This document shows, piece after piece, positions 23,982 through 32,606 of a stretch of DNA of 64,000 nt (within the stretch, counting starts at the first letter, position 1; each line of letters begins with the position of its first letter). The DNA comes from Treponema sp. Lineage in GTDB: Bacteria > Spirochaetota > Spirochaetia > Treponematales > Treponemataceae. Position numbers and translations under genes: made by a program. The stretch lies in NCBI GenBank assembly GCA_017935745.1, contig JAGBGX010000009.1:186001-250000 (forward strand), written 5' to 3'. Below the pieces are notes generated by a model. It searched no databases. It was given only the letters and a program-made list of their open reading frames with translations, and was not told the DNA's origin.

Positions 23982-24577
23982 TGACAAGAGTGTATTTCGT
24001 GCGTCACGCACAGCCGGAACATAATTGGAAGGAAGACAGAACAAGATCTTTGACGGAAGAAGGAAAGAAAGATTCTGCAATTGTATTGGAATTTTTGAAG
24101 GACAAGAAAATAGATGCGTTTTATTGCAGTCCATACAAGCGCAGCATGGACACCATTGCGGATGCGGCAGCTTTTTTCGGAAAAGAGATTATAACAGATG
24201 AGAGACTAAGAGAACGCGAAAAAGGACCGGATGGCAATAATCATGGGATGTTTCGGAAACGCTGGGCTGACCATGATTATCATGAAGAGGGTGGCGAATC
24301 TATTGCCATGGTTCAGAAACGCAATGTGGAAGCACTGAATGAAATTCTATCAGATAATCCGGGCAGGGAAATTGTTGTGGGAACCCATGGTACTGCCCTT
24401 AGTACTATATTGAATTTTTATGATAACAATTTCGGCTGTGATGATTTCCTCCGAATTATCGACTGGATGCCATATATTATTGAACTGGATTTTGAAGGCG
24501 ATAAGCTGGTTGGGAAACATGAGCATTGTCATGTGGAGAAGGAATTCAAGGGCAATCAGCGTGCGGATAAGAAGTAG
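23978..24577 (+). CDS. Histidine phosphatase (phosphoglycerate-mutase-like) family protein
   Basis: 199 residues. RVYFVRHAQPEHNWKEDRTR contains the catalytic RHA motif. YCSPYKRSMDTIADAA carries the second arginine, and VVGTHGTALSTILN the second histidine. Length and motifs fit the broad phosphatase branch rather than glycolytic mutase. Substrate unknown. The start overlaps the upstream GNAT stop by ATGA. Confidence 0.87.
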   Translation: MMTRVYFVRHAQPEHNWKEDRTRSLTEEGKKDSAIVLEFLKDKKIDAFYCSPYKRSMDTIADAAAFFGKEIITDERLREREKGPDGNNHGMFRKRWADHDYHEEGGESIAMVQKRNVEALNEILSDNPGREIVVGTHGTALSTILNFYDNNFGCDDFLRIIDWMPYIIELDFEGDKLVGKHEHCHVEKEFKGNQRADKK

Positions 24578-24651
24578 TATTGTTTGAAAATGGAAGTGCA
24601 GGGATCTGGTTATGGAAAATGAAAATTGTGTGGGATAAAATGTAAGATAAC

Positions 24652-24826
24652 AGCCGCTGAAATGGCATCGGCAGAATGCTGTACGATTACGTATGCTCGT
24701 TCGCCAGAAAAATCGGCTGCTGCAACGTCACGCTCAACGTGTGAGCAGACAACGAAAACGCCGGAAGCATTCTACCGGAACATCGGAATGCGCGTCCAGA
24801 AAATCGGCATGGAGCAGATTTTATAA
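24652..24826 (+). pseudogene. GNAT acetyltransferase remnant with nonsense and frameshift changes
   Basis: Motif A is recognisable (NGIGRMLYDYVCSFARKIGC, then CNVTLNV), but it is preceded by TGA where a glycine codon is expected and followed by TGA where the family has tryptophan (xADNENA). The C-terminal motif FYRNIGMRVQKIGMEQIL is in another frame. No N-terminal half remains. It is the second dead GNAT in the window and lies between a live operon and a repeat-led GNAT gene. Confidence 0.8.
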
Positions 24827-24860
24827 AAACCGCAAACATCATAACGAACTTCCCGGTGTG

Positions 24861-24886
24861 CTTCCTGCGGTGTGCAATTTTAAGGA
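24861..24886 (+). repeat. 26-bp dispersed repeat, copy 2
   Basis: Identical to 8122-8147. A partial duplicate (CTTCCCGGTGTG, 24849-24860) lies directly before it. It is followed by GGAGCAAACCTGTG, the ribosome site and GTG start of the next gene, closely matching GGAGCAAACCGTG at 8145-8157. Confidence 0.9.
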
Positions 24887-24916
24887 ACGTTTAAATACAA
24901 AATTTGGAGCAAACCT

Positions 24917-25423
24917 GTGAACAGTTCAACAGTCGATACAAATCGCTTGGTTTTTGCAAGGGCGAAAAAGGAAAACATCGGTGCAATGCTTGATATTATC
25001 CGAACGTGCGTGTCGGAAATCAATGCTGCGGATTATACGCAGGCTCAAGTCCGGGAATTGTTGGACGGCTTTACCGCGGATTGGCTGGAAAACATCATAA
25101 GCACAAGGCATTACTATGAGGTTTGGTATGACGGAAAAATCGTTGCTTGCGGAGGTGTCAGCAGGGATTATAGTCAGGAAAAACAAAGTTACTTTACTGC
25201 GATTTTTGTAAGTCCCGATTTTTGTAAAAACGGAATAGGCAGGAAGCTGGTGGAATTTCTTGAAAAGGACGAGTGGTGTCTGGACAGTAATCTGATTGAA
25301 ATTCCGTCGTCAAAAAGTTCGCACGAGTTTTATTATAAATGCGGGTATCGCTATCGGGAATATCCACCTGTTTTCAAAGACGGGACGACGATTATGTATA
25401 AGCGGAAGGGCGCGGAATGCTGA
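24917..25423 (+). CDS. GNAT-family N-acetyltransferase (GTG start)
   Basis: 168 residues. FTAIFVSPDFCKNGIGRKLV is motif A (loop CKNGIG, with cysteine in place of the usual arginine), and SSKSSHEFYYKCGYRYREYP is the C-terminal motif. GTG 24917 is preceded by TTTGGAGCAAACCT, nearly the same leader as for the chemotaxis fragment at 8155. The gene converges on the flavodoxin-like gene downstream. Confidence 0.87.
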   Translation: MNSSTVDTNRLVFARAKKENIGAMLDIIRTCVSEINAADYTQAQVRELLDGFTADWLENIISTRHYYEVWYDGKIVACGGVSRDYSQEKQSYFTAIFVSPDFCKNGIGRKLVEFLEKDEWCLDSNLIEIPSSKSSHEFYYKCGYRYREYPPVFKDGTTIMYKRKGAEC

Positions 25424-25459
25424 ATGTGCGGCGTTTTCCCGGCGGACTGATACGGCTTC

Positions 25460-26260
25460 CTACCGGGAAAGAACGCTCTCCTGCACTTTATCTGCCCCGC
25501 TGCCCTTTTTCTCCCCGCAATACTCGTCCTTTTTCAAAAGCGTGAAGATGTTTTTGCCGTGGAACAGCGATGTGAGAATCATAAAGATGTCCGCCATCGG
25601 GATAAACAGGAACGCCGGCACCATCACGCGGGTGAAGCGGTTTTTTGCGGGGCGGAGTTTGCGGATGTGTGCGGCAAGGCGTGCGGTGCAATAAAAAACG
25701 CCGCAGTTGAAAAAAAGGTAGATGATGATATTCTGGGCGAGCGGCCGCCAGTCGGAAAGGGCGGGAACAGCACCCGCCGCGTATTTTACGATGTTGACTG
25801 CGATAAGCACTGCGAACGCAATCGGGTAGTACACCGCAAGGCAATGGAACATCTCTCCGCCGCCGATGCCAAGTCCGCCTCCCCAAACCGCTCCCGTGCG
25901 TCGGCACCAGCATTCGTACATTTTCAGATGGGACTTGTTGTGCGAGCCTTCGATAAAGCCGTTGTTGGAAACCGCGTACACGGTGAAGCGGCAGGCGTTG
26001 TGCGTGCAGAATTCCTCCGCCGCCTGCAAAAATTCGATGACGTGGGAAGGAATGCCGTCCACATACAGCGGCGAGGCGATGACAAGCACATCGATGTCCG
26101 AAAGCCGCCGCACAATGTCAGCGTGCGCGCTTTTCTGCCGCAGCGATGCGTACTCCACGTGAGAACCCGCCAGCTGCACGCCAATCAGTTTTGAAATGAA
26201 ACGCGAAGTGCCGCCGTTCTGTTTCGGGCTGCCGTTCAAGATGAGTATGCGTTTTGTCAT
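25460..26260 (-). CDS. Flavodoxin-fold (NADPH-dependent FMN reductase) protein with C-terminal membrane segments
   Basis: 266 residues. It starts MTKRILILNGSPKQNGGTSR (FMN phosphate loop), then VLVIASPLYVDGIPSHVIEF. The last 110 residues contain about three hydrophobic segments (YYPIAFAVLIAVNIVKYAA, NIIIYLFFNCGVFYC, RVMVPAFLFIPMADIFMIL), so it is likely tethered to the inner membrane. ATG 26260 is used because AGGAG lies 10 nt upstream; upstream in-frame codons have no such support. It may pass electrons from NAD(P)H to a membrane acceptor; the partner is unknown. Confidence 0.82.
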   Translation of the reverse strand: MTKRILILNGSPKQNGGTSRFISKLIGVQLAGSHVEYASLRQKSAHADIVRRLSDIDVLVIASPLYVDGIPSHVIEFLQAAEEFCTHNACRFTVYAVSNNGFIEGSHNKSHLKMYECWCRRTGAVWGGGLGIGGGEMFHCLAVYYPIAFAVLIAVNIVKYAAGAVPALSDWRPLAQNIIIYLFFNCGVFYCTARLAAHIRKLRPAKNRFTRVMVPAFLFIPMADIFMILTSLFHGKNIFTLLKKDEYCGEKKGSGADKVQESVLSR

Positions 26261-26320
26261 TTGCAGGTGTCTCCTTGTGCAATCACGTTTTCTATTATAC
26301 CACAAATATCATTTATTTTC

Positions 26321-26362
26321 AAAAAATGAACTTACAGAATGCAGAAGCAAAGTTCATTTTTT
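26321..26362 (-). terminator. Hairpin terminator downstream of the UvrA-like gene
   Basis: AAAAAATGAACTT (26321-26333) pairs exactly with AAGTTCATTTTTT (26350-26362). The T-run on the minus strand fits termination of transcripts from the 26529-29015 gene. The A-run on the other arm would allow action in both directions. Confidence 0.65.
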
Positions 26363-26366
26363 CAAT

Positions 26367-26515
26367 TCATACGGGCGGCGCATCGTCCGTGTACTGTGTT
26401 CCTGAAGGGGACGCTCTGGCAAGTCCTGCTTCGTGCAGGTAGTTTTCATTGGTGATATCGGCTGCCGAAGGTGTGCTGCCTGTTACTGTCGGCCCGTTGT
26501 CCGAAATTCTTTCTC
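26367..26515 (-). pseudogene. Remnant A of a protein C-terminus, downstream of the UvrA-like gene
   Basis: Reads ISDNGPTVTGSTPSAADITN, then ENYLHEAGLARASPSGTQYT and a stop. No start codon or upstream domain is present. Its second half repeats, at about 80 percent nucleotide identity, in remnant B (29204-29392). The family may be DUF362-like, a weak call from memory. Confidence 0.5.
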
Positions 26516-26528
26516 ATAAAATACTCCT

Positions 26529-29015
26529 TCAATTTTTATTCTTCAAATATCTTCCCGTTATGCTGTTTTGATTGCTTGCAATATCGTCGGGTGTTCCCGT
26601 TGCAATAACTTTGCCGCATTCCTTGCCGCCGAGCGGTCCCATATCAATAATGTAGTCAGCATTATTTATCATATCGAGATCGTGTTCGATAACGATTACC
26701 GTTGCGCCGCTTTCAAGCAAACGCCCGAATACATTTAACAAAACGCTCACGTCTTTCGGGTGCAGTCCGATAGTAGGCTCGTCGAATACGAACACGGCGT
26801 CGTCTTGCGCCTTACCCATTTCGGCGGCAAGTTTTAACCGTTGCGCTTCGCCGCCCGAAAGAGCTGGTGTGCTTTCGCCGAGCATTAAATAACCAAGTCC
26901 CAAGTCTGACAGCGTTTCGAGTTTTTCGCGTATCTTTTTATGCGCCCCGAATAGTTTTACGGCTTCGTCCACCGTAACGCTCATAAGGTCGGCAATGCAA
27001 AATTGCGTTCCGTTCAGCGTAAGTTTTATTTTATCAGCTTCGGCAGAATATCGCTTGCCGCCGCAATCGGGGCATACGATTTCCACGTCGGGCAGAAACT
27101 GAACGTCCATAGATATTTGCCCTGTACCGTCGCAAGTAGGACAGCGCAAACTTCCCGTATTGTATGAAAAATCATTGACTTTCAATTTAAGTTCTTTTGC
27201 CGAATCCGTAGCGGCATACAACTTACGCAAATCGTCGAGTATGCCCGAATAGGTTGCTACGGTAGAACGCACGTTAATTCCTATCGGCGTAGCGTCTATA
27301 AGGTTGACACGGTGTATACCGTCCGCTTGCAAGTCTTTTACATGGTCGGGCATTTTGCCGCCGTTTGTTTTCGCTTGCAGAGCAGGTACAAGACTTTCGA
27401 GAATAAGCGTTGTTTTACCGCTTCCCGATACGCCCGTTACAACCGTAAGTCTGCCTTTCGGAATTTTTACATCGAGTGCGTGAACGGTATGAATAGGCGA
27501 CGTGGAAAGGTCTATCGTGCCTTTATCGAACATTGCGCTTTTATCGGCGCGATTGCGGACGTTCACGTTCACCTTTTCCGAAAGATATGCACCGATAACC
27601 GATTGAGAATTATTTTCTATATCTTCCACCGAGCCTTGCGCTATCACGTTTCCGCCCGAATATCCTGCGCCGACGCCCATTTCGATAACGTAATCGGCGG
27701 CTTTAATAACTCTCGTATCGTGATCGACCACAACCACCGAATTTCCACGCGCAACCAAGTCGTTTATAACGGCAAGCAAGCCATCCACGTTTGCAGGGTG
27801 CAGACCGATAGACGGTTCGTCCAAAATATACAAAACGCCTGTCGTTTTGTTTCGGACGGCGCGAGCAAGTTGTATTCGCTGCAATTCGCCCGTAGATAAA
27901 GTGTTCGCCGTTCGGTCAAGCGTCAAATACCCAAGTCCCAAATCCATAAGTCTGTCCGACACGGATAAAAACTCTTTTACTATGCTTTCCGCCATAGGCT
28001 GTAAGGCTTGCGGCATTTGAGCAGGAACGGATTTTACCCAAGCAATCAAATCGGTTAAAGTCATAGCCGACGCTTGCGGCAGCGTTTTTCCGCAGACAGT
28101 AGTCGAGCGGGCTTTTTCGTTCAGTCTTGTACCGCCGCAATCGGGGCATACGCTTTCCACAAGAAATTTCGATACACGTTTCATTCCCGCTTCGTCTTTG
28201 ACTTTTGACAGCGCATTTTCTACGGTGTAAACTGCATTGTAGTAAGTGAAATCGAGTTCGCCCGCCTGATTGCTTTTCTTCGCTTTATACAGAATTTGTT
28301 TTTTGACGGCGGGACCGTTATAGACAATATCTTTTTCTTCGTCCGTTAGGTCTTTGAAAGGAATGTCGGTGCGAATGCCCATAGCGCGGCATACATCCGT
28401 CATAAGCGACCACATAAGAGAATTCCACGGGGCAACCGCGCCTTCGTCTATGGTAAGACTTTCGTCAGGAACGAGTGCGGATCGGTTTACCGTGCGTACC
28501 GTACCCGTACCCGAACAGGTAGGACACGCGCCGCTTGAATTAAACGAAAAACGTTCGGCGCTCGGCGCATCAAACGATATTCCGCATTCGGGGCAAATAA
28601 GTTGTTTACCCATAGCGACGTCGGCGGTAGGTGCAAGCAAATGTCCGTTCGGGCAACGGTGGCAACCAAGCCGTGAATACATAAGCCGTAAACTGTTTGT
28701 GAGTTCCGTAAGTGTGCCGAACGTACTGCGAACGGTAGGAACGCTCGGACGTTGGTGCAGAGCAAGTGCGGCAGGAACGTTTTCGATACTGTCTATATCC
28801 GCATTTTCCGCTTGCGTCAATCTTCTGCGAGTATAAGCGGACAACGCTTCGAGATACCGCCGAGAGCCTTCCGCATACAATACGCCGAGCGCAAGCGACG
28901 ATTTTCCGCTACCCGAAACGCCCGCTACCGCAACAAATTTTCCGAGCGGAACAGATACGTTTATGTTTTTTAAGTTGTGTACGCGCGCTCCGTGTATTTC
29001 GATTTTTTCGGGCAT
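26529..29015 (-). CDS. UvrA-like ABC ATPase (short UvrA paralogue)
   Basis: 828 residues, shorter than UvrA (about 940). Two ABC units: Walker A GVSGSGKSSLALGVLY and GVSGSGKTTLILESLV; signatures STGELQRIQLARAV and LSGGEAQRLKLAAEMG; Walker B YILDEPSIGLHP and FVFDEPTIGLHP. Zinc-finger cysteines are kept in CPECGISF, CPTCSGTGT, CPDCGGTR, CPTCDGTGQ and CPDCGGKR. Short UvrA paralogues occur beside antibiotic genes and are linked with tolerance of DNA-binding drugs. ATG 29015 has AGGAG 9 nt upstream. Duplicated gene fragments flank the gene. Confidence 0.92.
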   Translation of the reverse strand: MPEKIEIHGARVHNLKNINVSVPLGKFVAVAGVSGSGKSSLALGVLYAEGSRRYLEALSAYTRRRLTQAENADIDSIENVPAALALHQRPSVPTVRSTFGTLTELTNSLRLMYSRLGCHRCPNGHLLAPTADVAMGKQLICPECGISFDAPSAERFSFNSSGACPTCSGTGTVRTVNRSALVPDESLTIDEGAVAPWNSLMWSLMTDVCRAMGIRTDIPFKDLTDEEKDIVYNGPAVKKQILYKAKKSNQAGELDFTYYNAVYTVENALSKVKDEAGMKRVSKFLVESVCPDCGGTRLNEKARSTTVCGKTLPQASAMTLTDLIAWVKSVPAQMPQALQPMAESIVKEFLSVSDRLMDLGLGYLTLDRTANTLSTGELQRIQLARAVRNKTTGVLYILDEPSIGLHPANVDGLLAVINDLVARGNSVVVVDHDTRVIKAADYVIEMGVGAGYSGGNVIAQGSVEDIENNSQSVIGAYLSEKVNVNVRNRADKSAMFDKGTIDLSTSPIHTVHALDVKIPKGRLTVVTGVSGSGKTTLILESLVPALQAKTNGGKMPDHVKDLQADGIHRVNLIDATPIGINVRSTVATYSGILDDLRKLYAATDSAKELKLKVNDFSYNTGSLRCPTCDGTGQISMDVQFLPDVEIVCPDCGGKRYSAEADKIKLTLNGTQFCIADLMSVTVDEAVKLFGAHKKIREKLETLSDLGLGYLMLGESTPALSGGEAQRLKLAAEMGKAQDDAVFVFDEPTIGLHPKDVSVLLNVFGRLLESGATVIVIEHDLDMINNADYIIDMGPLGGKECGKVIATGTPDDIASNQNSITGRYLKNKN

Positions 29016-29572
29016 TTTCGTAACTCCTGAATAAGAAATTTCATTGATATAAAAATTATGCAACATCTGAAATTTTTTCAAGTACACGGTTTTTTCTTAA
29101 TACAAACTTTCTAACCTACCAGTTCTGCGGAATAAGCAAGCATATTTGTCGCAATACTACCAATTTTCAATTCATGCAACCACTCCGCCTCAAGCCCCCC
29201 CGTTCACTCGTGAATCCAAACCAGCTCGATGCCTTCCGGTTTTCCGAGGTTGCGGGAGTACTGTTTTTGGGCGGCGTTGTTCCAGTGTTCGTGGACGCCG
29301 AGGTTTGCGGCGGCGTTTCCGTTTCCGTCCGTGTACTTTGTTCCCGAGGGAGGCGCTCCGACAAGTCCTGCTTCGTTCCGAAAGCCCGGCGCGGAAAGAC
29401 ACTCATCATGCAGAAGGTGCTGCGCTGATATTATGGAAGCCAGAAAAATGAATCACCGCTGACTGTATTGGCTGATTTTTGTGCTCCATTCCTTTTTTGC
29501 ATAGCATTTTATGCTTCATACGTATTTGCTCTTTTTGCCGCGGAGCTATATCTTTATATATGGAGATATATC
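29016..29572. other. Gap between the UvrA-like and beta-helix genes; remnant B only
   Basis: Apart from the dead fragment at 29204-29392, no gene is supported. The stretch near 29520-29570 contains GGAG at 29561 that serves the beta-helix gene. It marks a divergent gene boundary. Confidence 0.6.
29204..29392 (-). pseudogene. Remnant B of the same protein C-terminus, upstream of the UvrA-like gene
   Basis: Reads EAGLVGAPPSGTKYTDGNGN, then LGVHEHWNNAAQKQYSRNLG and KPEGIELVWIHE with a natural stop. No start or upstream domain exists. It overlaps remnant A in the EAGLxxAxPSGTxYTD part. I recall similar tails in DUF362-type iron-sulfur proteins, but this needs a search. Confidence 0.5.
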
Positions 29573-30421
29573 ATGAAATCAGTTATCGAAGGAAAAATAT
29601 TTGACGAAGAGCGCGCGCTTTACGGAAGCCGTTCGCTGCTTGTCAAAAACTGCTCATTCGACGGCCCGGCGGACGGTGAAAGCGCGCTCAAGGAAAGCTC
29701 GGACATCCGGGTGGAAAACACGCTGTTCAACTTGCGCTATCCGTTGTGGCATGTGGACGGTCTTTCTGTGTCGGACTGCCGCATGACGGAAAACTGCCGC
29801 GCCGCCCTGTGGTATTCAAAAAAAATCACTGTTGAATCGACAAAAATGAAAGGCATCAAGGCGCTGCGAGAATGCCGGGGCTGTGTGATTTCAGGATGCA
29901 CCGTCAGCTCCCCGGAATTCGGCTGGTTCTGCTCGGATATCACCGTGAAGGACTCTGCGGTTGAAAGCGAGTACTGCATGATGCGCTCGCGCGAGCTTTC
30001 TTTTTCCGGCGTGGAATTCAGCGGAAAATATTCGTTTCAGTATGTGGAGGACGCTGTATTTGACGGCTGCACATTCAATACGAAGGACGCGTTCTGGCAC
30101 GGAAAAAATATCACCGTGAAAAACTGCATTGTCAGCGGAGAATATCTTGCGTGGTATTCTGACGGAATCACTTTTGAAAACTGCCTGATCCGCGGAACGC
30201 AGCCGCTGTGCTACTGCAAGAATCTCCGGCTCGTGAACTGCCGCATGGAAGGCTGCGACCTTTCGTTTGAAAAGTCGGAAGTGCAGGCGGAAATCACAAC
30301 GCATGTAGACAGCATCAAAAATCCGGCGGCAGGGACAATCCGCGTTCAGTCAGCCGGCACCATTATTATGGACGACCCGCAGGCGCACGGCATTGTGGTG
30401 ACATCTGGCACGGCAGAATGA
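29573..30421 (+). CDS. DUF3737-family right-handed beta-helix protein
   Basis: 282 residues. It starts MKSVIEGKIFDEERALYGSR and has about ten rungs of 20-22 residues of the form (hydrophobic)-x-(hydrophobic)-x-N/D-C, for example SLLVKNCSFDG, DAVFDGCTFNT, ITVKNCIVSG and ITFENCLIRG, with a ladder of cysteines. This is a parallel beta-helix as in DUF3737. No signal peptide is seen from this start, so it should be cytoplasmic. ATG 29573 has GGAG 9 nt upstream. The biological role of the family is unknown. Confidence 0.8.
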   Translation: MKSVIEGKIFDEERALYGSRSLLVKNCSFDGPADGESALKESSDIRVENTLFNLRYPLWHVDGLSVSDCRMTENCRAALWYSKKITVESTKMKGIKALRECRGCVISGCTVSSPEFGWFCSDITVKDSAVESEYCMMRSRELSFSGVEFSGKYSFQYVEDAVFDGCTFNTKDAFWHGKNITVKNCIVSGEYLAWYSDGITFENCLIRGTQPLCYCKNLRLVNCRMEGCDLSFEKSEVQAEITTHVDSIKNPAAGTIRVQSAGTIIMDDPQAHGIVVTSGTAE

Positions 30422-30501
30422 TGTTCGGTACGGCAGTCTGCGGAATGTGAAAGCGCAAAACGTGGCAACAGCAGCCGCTTTGCCGCCTATACAAGTTTCT
30501 T

Positions 30502-30993
30502 TCATAATCTGATTTCCCCGAAGTCCTCGAAGCGTTCCACAAACTGAACTGTGTGCGTTTCGGCGTCCATGTTGACTGCATGGTGTGCGACATATTCTTC
30601 GGCGGTTTCCCGCTCAAAGTCGCTGCATTCGCCGTAAAAGTACACGGACAGATGTTTTTTCACTTTGTAGCGGCTGATGTGGTACGTTCTGCCTTTGCGG
30701 AATGTGAGGAACGGCGAGCAGTCGGAAATGCCGCGGTCAAGGAAGCGTTTTACCGCGGGACTGTAGCCGCCGTAGCAGAGCCTGCTGACAATGACGATGT
30801 TTTCGCTTTTGCCCGCCGCTGCGCCGCTGTGCTGAAACGCGTCCGCATACACGCAGAATCCCGCGTTTTTCGTCCAGCACTGAAAGCATCCCTGGCACGG
30901 CACCGCCGAAACGTCCGCCGCATTGACAATTTCAAAATCAGCCGCACAGTTCCCGAACGGATTTCCCGGCACATCGTGGATTAAAATGTTCAT
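30502..30993 (-). CDS. Small flavodoxin-fold NAD(P)H oxidoreductase
   Basis: 163 residues. It opens MNILIHDVPGNPFGNCAADF, an odd version of the FMN loop. VPCQGCFQCWTKNAGFCVYA holds the CxGCxxCW motif common in FMN reductases of anaerobes. NIVIVSRLCYGGYSPAVKRF is the second cofactor segment. It is shorter than its relatives (about 180-200). No clear ribosome site precedes ATG 30993; an in-frame start further upstream is possible but its text is not conserved. Substrate unknown. Confidence 0.75.
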   Translation of the reverse strand: MNILIHDVPGNPFGNCAADFEIVNAADVSAVPCQGCFQCWTKNAGFCVYADAFQHSGAAAGKSENIVIVSRLCYGGYSPAVKRFLDRGISDCSPFLTFRKGRTYHISRYKVKKHLSVYFYGECSDFERETAEEYVAHHAVNMDAETHTVQFVERFEDFGEIRL

Positions 30994-31106
30994 TGAAACA
31001 ATTCTAGCAGAACGCTGCGGTTTTTCCAAGGCGGGGAGATTTGAGGAAACAAGCAGCTTCTCCATAGACAGCCGCCTGCACGGAAGTGTATAATGAACGG
31101 TATCTT

Positions 31107-31484
31107 ATGGGAGAAAAAATTACGTTATGCGGAGACGATTGCGCATCGTGTCCAAGGTACAATGCGCACAGCCCGGCGGAACTGCGCGCGGCGGCAGAAC
31201 TATGGCACCGTGTCGGCTGGCGGGACTCGATTGTGCCTGATGATGAAATTGCCTGCGGAGGCTGCTCCGCGCAAAAAGCATGCACCTACGGACTGGTAGA
31301 ATGCACCGGACGGCACGGCGTGGAAAAATGCCGCCGCTGCAAGGGATTTCCGTGCGGTACAATTGCAGAAATGCTGGAACGCTCAAAAACATATCAAAAG
31401 CGGTGCAAAGAATGCTGCTCGCCGGAAGAATACCGCACTCTGCAAAAAGCCTTTTTCAACAAGGAGCAGAATCTGCGGAAATGA
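31107..31484 (+). CDS. DUF3795-family cysteine-rich protein
   Basis: 125 residues with cysteine pairs CGDDCASCPRY, CGGCSAQKACTYG, CTGRHGVEKCRRCKGFPCG and CKECC, the pattern of DUF3795 proteins, likely a metal- or iron-sulfur-binding fold. Function is unknown. ATG 31107 is tentative. A GTG at 31086 in the same frame is possible and neither has a strong ribosome site. Confidence 0.75.
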   Translation: MGEKITLCGDDCASCPRYNAHSPAELRAAAELWHRVGWRDSIVPDDEIACGGCSAQKACTYGLVECTGRHGVEKCRRCKGFPCGTIAEMLERSKTYQKRCKECCSPEEYRTLQKAFFNKEQNLRK

Positions 31485-31652
31485 ATCTGTTCTGCTTGCT
31501 GTCATCATTATTTTCGCCTGAAGCAACGGAGAAATGTGCATACCGAATAAATAAGCACAAAATATTATTATATATATTTCAATATTTTTTAAATATGAAT
31601 ATAAAAACGCCTTCAGCTAGCTTTATTTTTCAAGATTGCTTATATTGTAAGT

Positions 31653-32606
31653 ATGAGCAAAGCAGAAAACAGCCAGTATGATCTGATTATCGCAGGCGCA
31701 GGGCCGGCAGGGCTTTCAGCAGCACAGTATGCAGCACGGGCGGGCATGAGTGTCCTTATTCTTGGAAATCCCGCCGGAAGCCAGGCAGCACGGATTTCTT
31801 CACTTGAAAACTACCCGGGAATTTTTCCTGCGTCAGACGGATTTTCCTTTCTTGACGCAATGAAACGCCAGGCGCTGGAATTCGGCGCAAAAGCAGAATT
31901 CAAAACAATTTCTTCCATCGTAAAATCTGATTCAGAAGAAGCTATATGCACAGTAAATGCGGACGGCACTGACTATACAGCGGGCGCAGTGCTGATTGCA
32001 ACCGGCGCGGAACACAGAAAGCTCGGCATTCCCGGGGAACAGGAATTTTTAGGGCGAGGCGTTTCATACTGTGCAACCTGCGACGGACCTTTTTTCCGCG
32101 GCAAAGATGTCATTGTTATCGGAGGAGGCGACAGTGCCTGTGCAGAAGCGCTTTTCCTTTCAAAAATCTGCCGGAGCGTCACAGTCATTCACCGCAAGTC
32201 GCAGTTCCGCGCCCAGAAATCGCTTGCTCAGTCCGTCCTGAACAGCAGCTCTATAAAAGTGCTGTTTAACTGCACTGTTGAGCGCATAGACGGAACAGAA
32301 AAAGTGGAAACTGCCGCAGTAAAAAACAGCGCGGACGGAACTTCGGAAAAAATCACCGCCGACGGAATTTTTATTTCCATAGGAACTGTTCCGGCCCAGA
32401 CTTTTTTCAGCGGAATAAAAACTGATGAAAGCGGCTATATTGTTACTGACGAAATGATGCAGACTTCTGTTCCGGGAATCTTTGCAGCCGGAGACATACG
32501 GTCAAAGAGCTTCAGGCAGGTTGTAACGGCATGCAGCGATGGAGCCACCGCAGCCCACGCAGCATTTTCGTACCTCAGCAAAGTAAGGAACGAAGTGTAC
32601 AAGTAA
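31653..32606 (+). CDS. trxB: Thioredoxin reductase
   Basis: 317 residues, the usual length. FAD-binding GAGPAGLSAAQYAARAG near 15-31, active-site disulfide CATCDGPFF near 147-150, NADPH-binding GGGDSACAEALFLSKI near 165-180, and C-terminal FAD contact GIFAAGDIRSK near 275-285. It reduces thioredoxin with NADPH in the cytoplasm. A TATATT box ends 6 nt before the ATG and there is no ribosome site, so the mRNA may be leaderless, although a -35 box is unclear. It marks the start of the more uniform core region. Confidence 0.92.
   Translation: MSKAENSQYDLIIAGAGPAGLSAAQYAARAGMSVLILGNPAGSQAARISSLENYPGIFPASDGFSFLDAMKRQALEFGAKAEFKTISSIVKSDSEEAICTVNADGTDYTAGAVLIATGAEHRKLGIPGEQEFLGRGVSYCATCDGPFFRGKDVIVIGGGDSACAEALFLSKICRSVTVIHRKSQFRAQKSLAQSVLNSSSIKVLFNCTVERIDGTEKVETAAVKNSADGTSEKITADGIFISIGTVPAQTFFSGIKTDESGYIVTDEMMQTSVPGIFAAGDIRSKSFRQVVTACSDGATAAHAAFSYLSKVRNEVYK

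Noticed and set aside
5815..31500. Prophage or integrative conjugative element
   Set aside because: HNH, IS and toxin-like genes are present, but there are no capsid, tail, portal, relaxase, type IV secretion or integrase genes in the window.
5815..31500. Classical integron cassette array
   Set aside because: No IntI-like integrase or convincing attC core sites were seen by eye, so the cassette idea is given only as a hypothesis.
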